From Imperialibacter roseus (lineage in GTDB: Bacteria > Bacteroidota > Bacteroidia > Cytophagales > Cyclobacteriaceae), in assembly GCF_032999765.1 (NCBI RefSeq), contig NZ_CP136051.1, positions 2,084,417 to 2,148,416 of the forward strand: 64,000 bases of DNA, written 5' to 3'. The notes beneath the pieces were generated by a model. That model saw only the letters and a list, made by a program, of their open reading frames with translations. It searched no databases and was not told the DNA's origin. Below, in pieces: positions 52,917 to 64,000 of the stretch (positions are counted from its first letter, which is position 1; each line of letters opens with the position of its first letter). The position numbers and the translations under genes are program-made.

Positions 52917-55310
52917 ATGACCACTTTTTTACGCACTGCCTTCCGGGTTTTCAAAAAAGACAAAGCCTTCACGTTCATCAACATTCTGGGCCTGACGCTC
53001 GGCATCATGTCGGCTATCATCATCTTTCTGGTGGTGAAGCAGGAAATGAGCTATGATAAGTTTCATGTCAATCTCAACAGGATTTACCGGGTCAACAGCC
53101 AAACCAGCCAAAAGGGTGGCTTTTCATTTTTGACCGCTACACCAGGGCCGCTGGGGGAAGCGCTTGAGGCCGAAGTGCCCGGCGTGGAAGAAAGCGCCTG
53201 TACCTACTATCGGCGGTCTGGAAATTTTGTGATAGAAGCAGATGGACAAAAGCGGGAGTTTGCTGAGACGGAAGGAGTGGCACTTTTGGGGCCTTCCTTT
53301 TTTAAGATGTTCAGCTTTGAGATGCTCTCCGGGGATGTGAACGACCTTAGTCTGCCGGGAAAGGTGTTTCTTTCTGAGTCGATCGCCAAAAAGTTTTTTG
53401 CCACAAGTGACCCATCGGAGGCAGTCGGGCAAGCACTGGTAATGGACAATGATTTCACGCTTTCGGTGGCTGGCATTCTGAAAGACTTTCCTCCCAACAC
53501 TGACTTTCCTTTTACTATCGTGGTATCGCAGGAAACGCTTAAGGAGCAGGTAGACTTCACTTCATGGAATAGACTCGATAATTCCATGAACACGTATTTC
53601 ATGCTGGCGGAGCAGGCAGATACCACTGGTTTTCAATCGCAGATCGACACCCTGATAGCGAAAAATGCAGGCTCTTTCTTTGCCAAGTTCTTTAATTTCG
53701 AGCTCCAGCCTTTGAGCCAGGTGCATTTCGATAACCATTTTAGCAACTACAACTCCAGGACGATTTCGAGCACTACCATCACCGGTATGATGGTGCTGGG
53801 GGCCTTTTTGCTGCTCACCGCCTGCATCAATTTCATTAACCTTGCCACGGCCAATGCGATGAAAAGGGGCAAGGAAGTAGGCATCAAGAAAGTGCTCGGC
53901 AGTTCTTCCGGTAACCTGATTGGGCAGTTTCTGGGAGAAACCACCTTGCTGGCACTTGTCTCTCTGCTGTTATCGATTCCACTGGCTTATCTGTTGAAAC
54001 CGTATGTGGAAGACCTTATCGGCTTTCCGTTTCATTTTAGTTTGTTCAACGACCCCATGGCGATTGGCTTTCTTGTGTTTCTTCTCGTAGCCGTGGTGTT
54101 GATTTCTGGTTTGTACCCCTCTTTGGTCATGGCAAGGTTTCGTCCTTCGCAAGTGATCAGAAGCGGGTTGTCGGGGAAAACGGGAAAGGGAAGTGTATTG
54201 CGAAAGATACTTGTCATGTTCCAGTTTTTGATCTCGCAGGTGCTGATCATCGGTCTTTTTGTGATTTTTTCTCAAATGGATTATTTCATCAACAAGGACC
54301 TGGGTTTTGCCAAAGAAGGCGTTATCAATATTCAGTTTCCAAAAGGAAAGCAGGGCAAAGGCGCAGCATTCAAAGGCGCTGTTAAAAACGTGAGTGGCGT
54401 AGAAATGGCCACGTTGCAAAACGGGAGCCCCAGCTCTCGCAGCCGCTGGGTGAGCACCTATTCATTCGAGGGTTCATCAGAGGATACACCGTATTCCGCA
54501 GAGCTGAAATTCGGCGATAAAGATTATATCGACATGTACCAGCTTACCTTTCTGGCTGGCAGGGGCTTTCTTAGAGATGATTCGGTTACCGAAATTGTCG
54601 CCAACAGGAAAATGATTGAGGAAATGGGGTTTGCCAGCCCTGAGGAGGCGCTGAATGCTAAAGTGCTGCTTGGTGAATCAGGTGTGCCGATTGTGGGCGT
54701 AGTAGAGAACTATCATACCAACGGGCTGAGAGAGCCTATGAAAGCAGGCTACATCTCCGCCAATCCGGAGTCTTTTGTGGAGGTTGGGGTCAAGCTCAAT
54801 ATGTCGCAGGCGAAAGAATCGTTGGCCAGCATAGAGAAGATTTGGAACGACATGTTTCCCAACGAGCCGTTCAAATATCAGTTTTTGGATGAAACAATCA
54901 GGAGTTTTTATGAAGCTGAGCAACGGCTGGCAAAGGTGATAGGCGTTTTTACCGGCATCGCTATTTTTATTGGTTGTCTGGGGCTTTATGGCCTGGTATC
55001 GTTCGTCACTAACCAGCGCATGAAGGAGATCGGTATCAGGAAAGTGCTTGGAGCTGGTGTGTTTAACATCTTTTATATTATTTCGAGAGAGTTTGTAGTG
55101 CTGGTGGCTGTTGCGTTTATAGCAGCTGCGCCGATAGCATTCCACTATACCTCAGAGTGGTTGGATGGGTTTGAATACAGGGTGGAGGTGCAGCCACTTG
55201 TGTACGTAGCTGCGATTTTCCTCAGCCTGGTAATTGCGCTATTGTCGGTCACATTCAAAGCGCTGGCTGCGGCGAAAATTAATCCGGTGGATACGTTGAG
55301 GACGGAGTAG
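52917..55310 (+). CDS. ABC transporter permease (MacB-PCD/FtsX type)
   Basis: A 797-residue inner-membrane protein with two FtsX modules: a helix near the start (INILGLTLGIMSAIIIFLVV), a first MacB-type periplasmic domain, then helices around residues 290-430, a second periplasmic domain, and four C-terminal helices with GIRKVLGAGVFNIFYIISREF. Paired FtsX permeases of this type act with a separate ATPase in efflux or mechanotransmission; no ATPase gene is adjacent. It resembles the partial permease at the right window end. Confidence 0.92.
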   Translation: MTTFLRTAFRVFKKDKAFTFINILGLTLGIMSAIIIFLVVKQEMSYDKFHVNLNRIYRVNSQTSQKGGFSFLTATPGPLGEALEAEVPGVEESACTYYRRSGNFVIEADGQKREFAETEGVALLGPSFFKMFSFEMLSGDVNDLSLPGKVFLSESIAKKFFATSDPSEAVGQALVMDNDFTLSVAGILKDFPPNTDFPFTIVVSQETLKEQVDFTSWNRLDNSMNTYFMLAEQADTTGFQSQIDTLIAKNAGSFFAKFFNFELQPLSQVHFDNHFSNYNSRTISSTTITGMMVLGAFLLLTACINFINLATANAMKRGKEVGIKKVLGSSSGNLIGQFLGETTLLALVSLLLSIPLAYLLKPYVEDLIGFPFHFSLFNDPMAIGFLVFLLVAVVLISGLYPSLVMARFRPSQVIRSGLSGKTGKGSVLRKILVMFQFLISQVLIIGLFVIFSQMDYFINKDLGFAKEGVINIQFPKGKQGKGAAFKGAVKNVSGVEMATLQNGSPSSRSRWVSTYSFEGSSEDTPYSAELKFGDKDYIDMYQLTFLAGRGFLRDDSVTEIVANRKMIEEMGFASPEEALNAKVLLGESGVPIVGVVENYHTNGLREPMKAGYISANPESFVEVGVKLNMSQAKESLASIEKIWNDMFPNEPFKYQFLDETIRSFYEAEQRLAKVIGVFTGIAIFIGCLGLYGLVSFVTNQRMKEIGIRKVLGAGVFNIFYIISREFVVLVAVAFIAAAPIAFHYTSEWLDGFEYRVEVQPLVYVAAIFLSLVIALLSVTFKALAAAKINPVDTLRTE

Positions 55311-55606
55311 GTCGAAGCACTCAACACTCCATGCCGGTGATTGCGAGTTAATGTTCCGAATATTGATTGTGTGGCTACTGGCAGAGTGATGTGGCAATCT
55401 GTCTGTTAGAACATGGCTCCGTAGTCAAAGGATTGCTTCAGTCGCTCGGTGACTAGCAACATAGATAGGGCATTGGTCTGCTCCTTCAGTCACCGTCAAC
55501 TTAAACAGTAACGAAACGAACCGCCAACACTCCCAGTTAGCCAAACACCATGTTCTCTTCAATTTGATTTTTTTAGCTATCTTTAAATAAATCATTTTTT
55601 GATTGC

Positions 55607-55993
55607 ATGGATTACGTATTAAGAAAGCAAGTCAGTCTGCTGATTGAACTCGCCCTGTCTGATAATAAATTCGACCTTAGCGAAAAAGCTTACCTGATGA
55701 AGTTTGCTTCCAGTCGTGGGGCCAAGAACTCTGAAATAGCCCGTATGATCAACAATCCAACGCCTACTGGGTCGCTCGAAATGCTGAATTTGACGCAGAA
55801 AATTGAATTGATGCTGAGCTGTGGAAGGGTGGTGGTTGCCGACGGAGTGATTGAGCCCGAGGAACAAACCTTTATGTATGAAGTGGCCAAAAAAATGGGC
55901 TTCAAAAAAGGGGTGGTCGATTACCTGTTGAAAAATGTGACGACGCTACCCGAAACTGAGCTGAAAGAGGGCTTCCTTACATTCGCTGGCTAA
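55607..55993 (+). CDS. TerB-like protein
   Basis: A 128-residue helical protein with the TerB-type pattern: two helix pairs each carrying an acidic D-G/N-x-hydrophobic turn (ALSDNKFDLSEKAYLMKFA and VVVADGVIEPEEQTFMYEVAKKMG). TerB domains are linked to tellurite resistance and phage-related stress but are found widely without that role. Small, soluble, and monocistronic; the upstream 290 bases show decayed repeat-like sequence. Confidence 0.8.
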   Translation: MDYVLRKQVSLLIELALSDNKFDLSEKAYLMKFASSRGAKNSEIARMINNPTPTGSLEMLNLTQKIELMLSCGRVVVADGVIEPEEQTFMYEVAKKMGFKKGVVDYLLKNVTTLPETELKEGFLTFAG

Positions 55994-56011
55994 CCGAATT
56001 TTTTGGGTTGG

Positions 56012-56872
56012 CTAAGCAAGTTGTTGCCGAACCCAATCGGCCACCAGTTGAAGCACCTTTTCCCGGTCTACATCGTAGTGCGTCTCGTGTTTAGCCGTTT
56101 CCCACAGATGAAAAGTAACGTAGCCCGGCGCCTTTGAAGCAAACTCTTTTGTTGCTTCCATGCTGGTGATTTTGTCCTGTCCGCCGTGAAAGGCCAGCAC
56201 GGGAATATTGAGTTCTCCAGCCTTTCCAATGGCCTTTTCTCCTGCTTCTATTAAGCTCAATGAAAGCTGAGAAGTAATCCGGTCGTGTACGATGGGATCA
56301 TTTTTGTATTTCTCTACTTCTGCTGCTATCGATGAGATTCCGTTGGGATCCAGCCCACTGGACGCACTGAAGGATGGCCAGATATTTCGCATGATTTTCG
56401 CCAACTTCAATAGCAGTGGTGAAGGGGACATGGCCAGCCTTAAAAAAGGCGAGGAAAGAATAGCCCCCTGCAGTTCAAGTGTCTTTTTTGAGGTGAGAAA
56501 GTTCACGACCATGTTGCCCCCCATGCTATGGCCGTAGAGAAACATAGGCGTTTCTATGAACTCCACTCTGGCAGACTTCATCAAGTCTTCCACATCTTCA
56601 AGCAGCAGGTCGTAGGACGGGGTATGGCCTTTTTTTCCTTCGGAATGACCATGCCCACGAAGATCCATACCGAACACAGCCATGCCTTGCTGTGTAAAAA
56701 ACTCTGCAACATGCTGGTACCTGCCTATGTGTTCCCCATGCCCGTGCACAAGGCAGATCAAAGCTGATGGCTCCATGTTGGGCAACCAGGAGCGACCCTT
56801 TAGGTTGAGTCCGTCCCTGGAGATTATATCGTAAGATTCCTCGGTCATGCAGCCACTTCTGTATTTAGCCAT
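56012..56872 (-). CDS. Alpha/beta hydrolase (lysophospholipase/monoacylglycerol lipase-like)
   Basis: A 286-residue serine hydrolase. The oxyanion region LVHGHGEHIGRYQHVAEF and the nucleophile elbow LYGHSMGGNMV (GHSMGG) match the monoglyceride lipase/PldB group; Asp is in FHGGQDKITS and the catalytic His in AKHETHYDVDR. Such enzymes release fatty acids from lysophospholipids or monoacylglycerols. ATG at residue 9 (MTEESYDII, start 56848) is an alternative start. Divergent from glpK, 77 bases apart; the pair fits lipid-glycerol use. Confidence 0.9.
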   Translation of the reverse strand: MAKYRSGCMTEESYDIISRDGLNLKGRSWLPNMEPSALICLVHGHGEHIGRYQHVAEFFTQQGMAVFGMDLRGHGHSEGKKGHTPSYDLLLEDVEDLMKSARVEFIETPMFLYGHSMGGNMVVNFLTSKKTLELQGAILSSPFLRLAMSPSPLLLKLAKIMRNIWPSFSASSGLDPNGISSIAAEVEKYKNDPIVHDRITSQLSLSLIEAGEKAIGKAGELNIPVLAFHGGQDKITSMEATKEFASKAPGYVTFHLWETAKHETHYDVDREKVLQLVADWVRQQLA

Positions 56873-56940
56873 TTATAACTGCCGTGAAGATACGTCTGAC
56901 TATCTTTTTTTTATTACTTTGATGCAAAAGTTTACCCTAA

Positions 56941-60727
<3,787 letters not shown>

Positions 60728-60761
60728 GCACACAAAGACGCAAAGGGGAGGGGGAAAGTTG

Positions 60762-61229
60762 TTAACGCCTCTCGGCCACCTTTTTTATAATTTCGATAGT
60801 GCCCGCCCAGTAGAAATCCACATGTTTTAAAATGGCCTCGGTTGGGAAATTGCTCAGCGTAATTGCTAATGTTGTACCGGCTTCAGTAGCTGCCAGTGTA
60901 AACTCAATAACGGTATAATTTTCAGGCTCATCAGGAAGTCTCGATACTGAGCTAAGGTAGTTGTAGCTGAGCAGTTTGTTCGGTTCAAAGGCTAGTACGG
61001 TTCCCTTATTCTCAAACTTCACATGGTGAAAGCCTTTTACCACCATGGCACTCCCCACTTTCCAGGTAGTGAGAATTCCCAACTCCATTTCAGGCTCTGC
61101 CATCCATTCTTTCATCAGGTCAGGAACAGTGAGTGTGCCCCAAACTTTTGACGGCGGAGCATCGATGTGGATTGATCTGGTTATGGAAGGGCTTGCTGCT
61201 ATCACCGGCTGGATATTTTGGTAAGGCAA
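60762..61229 (-). CDS. SRPBCC/AHSA1 domain protein
   Basis: A 155-residue protein with the START/Bet v1-like fold: ITRSIHIDAPPSKVWGTLTVPDLMKEWMAEP at the start and the closing long helix LSNFPTEAILKHVDFYWAGTIEIIKKVAE. AHSA1-like members include co-chaperones and polyketide cyclases; this one has no catalytic clue. Monocistronic; upstream lies the channel-like gene on the same strand, 82 bases away. Confidence 0.85.
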   Translation of the reverse strand: MPYQNIQPVIAASPSITRSIHIDAPPSKVWGTLTVPDLMKEWMAEPEMELGILTTWKVGSAMVVKGFHHVKFENKGTVLAFEPNKLLSYNYLSSVSRLPDEPENYTVIEFTLAATEAGTTLAITLSNFPTEAILKHVDFYWAGTIEIIKKVAERR

Positions 61230-61311
61230 AATTATCCTTTTATGAGAATCTGTTCGTTAAATTGTTCAGTAACGTCTTCCAGGCTACAAGTTCTGATGTT
61301 TTTTACCTGGG

Positions 61312-61632
61312 TCAGCTTTTCTCAGGCTTCCATCTTCGTCTCAAATGAATCAAGCCGCTGATGCCAGCAGCTATCAGAAAACAATAGAATACAACGCCCA
61401 ACAAAAGAAAGACCATTCCGATCCACCGGCCATATACGGTGATTGGAAACAGCTCGCCATACATTCTTGTAGTGATCACAACTATAGAATACCATAGCGC
61501 CTTTGGAAAGCTTGTGATATTGGCGGCACTGCTCATGCTCTCGAAGTAAGTGAGGGCTGCAACAAGCAGGGTATAGAAGGTAAGTGCCGACCCGGCGTAT
61601 ATGGTTATTCGTTTTCTCAGCGTTTGCGGCAT
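61312..61632 (-). CDS. Two-TM potassium-channel-like protein with an abnormal filter
   Basis: A 106-residue protein with two transmembrane helices (about 11-29 and 70-95) around a pore helix: FPKALWYSIVVITTRMYGEL then VYGRWIGMVFLLLGVVFYCFLIA. The arrangement is that of the Ion_trans_2 K+ channel pore, but the selectivity filter TVGYGD is replaced by TRMYGE. Only Thr, Tyr and one Gly remain. A Lys/Arg-rich tail ends the chain. The filter change argues against K+ selectivity. Start at 61630-61632 gives a basic N-terminus, inside-facing. Confidence 0.7.
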   Translation of the reverse strand: MPQTLRKRITIYAGSALTFYTLLVAALTYFESMSSAANITSFPKALWYSIVVITTRMYGELFPITVYGRWIGMVFLLLGVVFYCFLIAAGISGLIHLRRRWKPEKS

Positions 61633-61677
61633 AGGTTCAAGGAAAAAAAAGTTTGAATTTAGAATATTTCAGTCCTT

Positions 61678-62928
61678 TTACGTCTTCTGCTTCTTTTTTT
61701 GCGCCGAAGGAAACAGCACGTTGTTCAGGATAAGGCGGTAGCCGGGTGAGTTGGGGTAAAGGTCGAGGTTAGTTTGCTCCCGCCAGCCGCCGGGGGAGCG
61801 TTCGGGGTCGTGGCCGCTGTAGAAGGTCCAATGGCCGTAGCCCATTTCGCCGTAGATGTAGCGCACTTCGCCGTCGCCACTGTTTTCGCCAAGGATCAGC
61901 ACATCGGACTTAACGGTGGAGGCTGCAAAAGCGGTGGTTTGCCCAAAAAACGACTTGACAATGGCCGTATGGTTTTGGGTGAGGAGGGAGGGCACAATGT
62001 CCCACTTGGCAGAGAAGTCAAACAGGGAAAAGTAGCCCGAGCTTTCATCGTAGTAGTAGCGCCGACCTTCCGATGTATTGATGTTTGAAAACCTTCTCGA
62101 GTTGGGCGGGTCAAGTATAAAGTTGGTAAAGGCAAAAGTCTTGCTGAAATCAAGCTTTTGCTGCGCCTGCGGATCCATGCCGTCGCCATCGTACATGCTT
62201 TCCACAATGTCGATCCCCTCAGCAGCCAGGGCAATGTCGAAGGTTTCGGCACCGGAGCACATGGCAAAAAGGTAGCCGCCTGTCAGTGTGAAGCCCTCAA
62301 TCTTTTTGGCCACCGCCAGCTTCATGTCTGATACTTTGCTGTAGCCAAAGGAGGCGGCAGTGGCTTCTTGTATTTTGGCTTCAATCTGCGACGATGATCG
62401 TCTCAGGTGACGACCAAATTGCCCGGTAAAGTCTTCATGATGGAGGTGCAGCCAGTCGAAATGCAACAGGCTATCGGACAGTACCTCCGTATCATAAATA
62501 AGTGTGTAGGGTATCTCTGCGTAGTCAAGGGCGGTGATCACAGCGTCGGTATTGTCTTCCACCATGTCGTTCTTCGGAGAGTAAACGGCGATTCTGGGTT
62601 CCTTTTCCATCTTTACCGAGTTCATGTTCACCCTCGGACTTTCAATTTCTTTCATCAGCAGGGCTGTTTCCCCGTCGCTGATCACTTCAAATGATACACC
62701 CCTGATGCTGCACTCATTTTCAACTAGGGGATTGTATGGAAAAAGAAAGCTACCGCCACGGTAGTTGAGCAGCCAGTTGATGGGTATCTCATTTTGGAGA
62801 GACAAGTAGGCGATGCCGTAGGCCTTGAGATGGTTTCTTTGCATGGCATCCATGGGTATAAGGATCGAACTGGCCTGACCAGCGAGAGGCAAAAGAAAGA
62901 GCAGCAACCAAAAGATTCGTTTGACCAT
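61678..62928 (-). CDS. Exported GATase1-like protein (often annotated asparagine synthetase B)
   Basis: A 416-residue protein with a signal peptide (MVKRIFWLLLFLLPLAGQAS). ILIPMDAMQRNHLKAYGIAY and INWLLNYRGGSF at the start of the mature part are typical of a Bacteroidota family that databases often name asparagine synthetase B, though it lacks the usual N-terminal glutaminase and ATP domains. The fold looks GATase1/ThuA-like, with GYLFAMCSGAETFD near the middle (possible nucleophile elbow with Cys) and GYGHWTFYSGHDPE. Export contradicts a role in cytosolic asparagine synthesis, so the function is unknown. Confidence 0.7.
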   Translation of the reverse strand: MVKRIFWLLLFLLPLAGQASSILIPMDAMQRNHLKAYGIAYLSLQNEIPINWLLNYRGGSFLFPYNPLVENECSIRGVSFEVISDGETALLMKEIESPRVNMNSVKMEKEPRIAVYSPKNDMVEDNTDAVITALDYAEIPYTLIYDTEVLSDSLLHFDWLHLHHEDFTGQFGRHLRRSSSQIEAKIQEATAASFGYSKVSDMKLAVAKKIEGFTLTGGYLFAMCSGAETFDIALAAEGIDIVESMYDGDGMDPQAQQKLDFSKTFAFTNFILDPPNSRRFSNINTSEGRRYYYDESSGYFSLFDFSAKWDIVPSLLTQNHTAIVKSFFGQTTAFAASTVKSDVLILGENSGDGEVRYIYGEMGYGHWTFYSGHDPERSPGGWREQTNLDLYPNSPGYRLILNNVLFPSAQKKKQKT

Positions 62929-63068
62929 ACCCTTGAAAGTTTGGGTGGTAGTAAGTCAATATAAAAAAATTTGCCCATTTGGTCGCTATGCGGTAAGCTC
63001 AAAATGACGAACGGCATTGAGTAGGGCAATGCTTCCCGCACACAATTGGATACGGGAAGCAGACCTGA

Positions 63069-64000
63069 TTACTCATATTTTAAAGAATCCACGGGATTGT
63101 TTTTACTTATTCTGTCTGTTTGGAGTGTGATAGTGGCAAGGGCAATGCTAAGCAGAATCGCTGACGAGAGCAGAAATACCGACCATTGAACCCCGTTTGA
63201 ATAGGCATAGTTTTGCATCCATTCTTTGAGAATGAAATAGCTCGATGGTAAGCCTATCAGAATGGCTGCAACAAGCAGTAAGCCGAAATCTTTGACAACA
63301 AGTAGCATAAGCTGTGGCAATGAAGCCCCCAGCACTTTTCTGATTCCAATCTCCTTCGTTTTTTTTATGAGCATCATCAGCACCAGCCCGTAGAGCCCAA
63401 GCATGGCAATGATAATGGCCAGGCCTGTAAAGATCTCCGAAATTCTTTCCAGGCGTTTGTCGGCACTATAGGCACGGTTGAAAAACTCGTCCATAAAAAA
63501 GTAGTCAAAGTAGTTGCCCGGGTAGAACTCATCAAACTTGCTCCTGATAGCGGACAGCATTTCTTCGGAATTCGAACCTTCCAACCTCACACTGATATAG
63601 TTTTCCGGACTATAGGCAGGCATCAGTATGATCGGCTCAATAGACTCTTTAAGAGAGCGTTGATGAAAATCGTCGGTCACTCCAACGATTCGCCAGTTAT
63701 TGCCCCAGAACGTTATTGACTTGCCAATGGCTTCTTCCGGAGAGTTGAAATGCATCAGTTCACTGGCAGATTTGTTTACCAGCACGGTGTTGAGCTGCCT
63801 GAAATCGGTATTGTGGTCTGTTAGTTCAAACGACCTGCCCGCCAGTAAGTTGATCTTGAAGTGATCAACGAAATCGTAATCGACCTGGATAAAGCTGGAA
63901 GTAAGATCGGCCCGGTCAGGAATTTCCGGTGACCCAATCTGAAATATTCTGCCAGTTCGCTCACTGAATAACCTGCTGGAGGATGTGACAGATGAAACGC
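63069..64000 (-). CDS. ABC transporter permease (MacB/FtsX type), C-terminal part, cut by window end
   Basis: The minus-strand frame is open from 63069 to the last base, so the 5' part of the gene is outside. The visible 310 residues contain the end of a MacB-type periplasmic domain (ITFWGNNWRIVGVTDDFHQRSLKESIEPII) and three to four C-terminal helices with the FtsX motif KEIGIRKVLGASLPQLMLLVVKDF, ending KNNPVDSLKYE. It is a paralogue of the permease at 52917. An internal GTG at 63783-63785 is not the start, since upstream codons (GRSFELTDHNTDFRQLNT) read naturally. Confidence 0.92.
   Translation of the reverse strand, partial: VSSVTSSSRLFSERTGRIFQIGSPEIPDRADLTSSFIQVDYDFVDHFKINLLAGRSFELTDHNTDFRQLNTVLVNKSASELMHFNSPEEAIGKSITFWGNNWRIVGVTDDFHQRSLKESIEPIILMPAYSPENYISVRLEGSNSEEMLSAIRSKFDEFYPGNYFDYFFMDEFFNRAYSADKRLERISEIFTGLAIIIAMLGLYGLVLMMLIKKTKEIGIRKVLGASLPQLMLLVVKDFGLLLVAAILIGLPSSYFILKEWMQNYAYSNGVQWSVFLLSSAILLSIALATITLQTDRISKNNPVDSLKYE

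Noticed and set aside
55311-55606. Possible insertion-sequence remnant with GTGGCAATCTG and CAGTCGCTCGGTGACT segments
   Set aside because: No transposase fragment or clear terminal repeats; only a decayed repeat-like stretch.

Overview
The window looks like a chromosomal segment of a Cytophagales-type member of the Bacteroidota (Imperialibacter/Fulvivirga-like; no rRNA is present, so genus is a guess). The signs are a TonB receptor paired with a DUF4249 lipoprotein, LytTR/LytS-type signalling, MacB/FtsX permeases with long periplasmic domains, PF13568-type outer-membrane barrels, the miaB - sigma54 regulator - lptE - TPR protein - secG cluster, and promoters of the TTG-N19-TAnnTTTG type. Most of the window has balanced base composition and dense housekeeping genes.

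Layout. 0-5 kb: end of a nucleoside transporter, a phosphoribosyltransferase-like protein, an M23 peptidase, pckA and a POT peptide transporter. 5-12 kb: a TPR-CHAT protein whose catalytic Cys is replaced, then DUF4249 + TonB receptor. 12-20 kb: groES-groEL, secG, TPR protein, lptE, a frameshifted sigma54 activator and miaB. 20-23 kb: gamma-carbonic anhydrase, DinB protein, thioesterase and small membrane protein in one operon, then rimK. 23-30 kb: a PadR-headed operon (padR, M23, lepB, polysaccharide deacetylase, DUF4440), an outer-membrane barrel, a HEXXH protein and a LytS/LytTR pair.

30-50 kb is the accessory part. It holds two broken type II toxin-antitoxin pairs (a RelE-like toxin with a stop codon and an apparent frameshift; a VapC-like toxin cut after about 22 residues where a hairpin repeat begins), metabolic genes, a GH3 glycosidase, several hairpin-repeat families (one with a constant GTG-AAGA-CAC core and covarying arms), a 268-bp tandem duplication, and a roughly 630-bp stretch organised in strict 21-bp units. 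An AT-rich island (about 41.4-44.8 kb) carries a DUF262 protein directly followed by a HEPN RNase, then a PD-(D/E)XK nuclease-like protein and an unknown protein: the best candidate here for an under-described defence system. Next to it a small membrane-protein gene lies between two about 170-bp direct repeats. A REP-associated tyrosine transposase at 48.9-49.4 kb is bracketed by matching hairpins, and may be the enzyme behind part of the repeats.

50-64 kb returns to ordinary genes: an M14 peptidase, two FtsX-type permeases (one cut by the window end), a TerB-like protein, a lipase-like hydrolase, glpK, a membrane-anchored patatin phospholipase, an SRPBCC protein, a two-TM channel-like protein with an abnormal selectivity filter, and a GATase1-like exported protein. 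No tRNA, rRNA or CRISPR array was seen.
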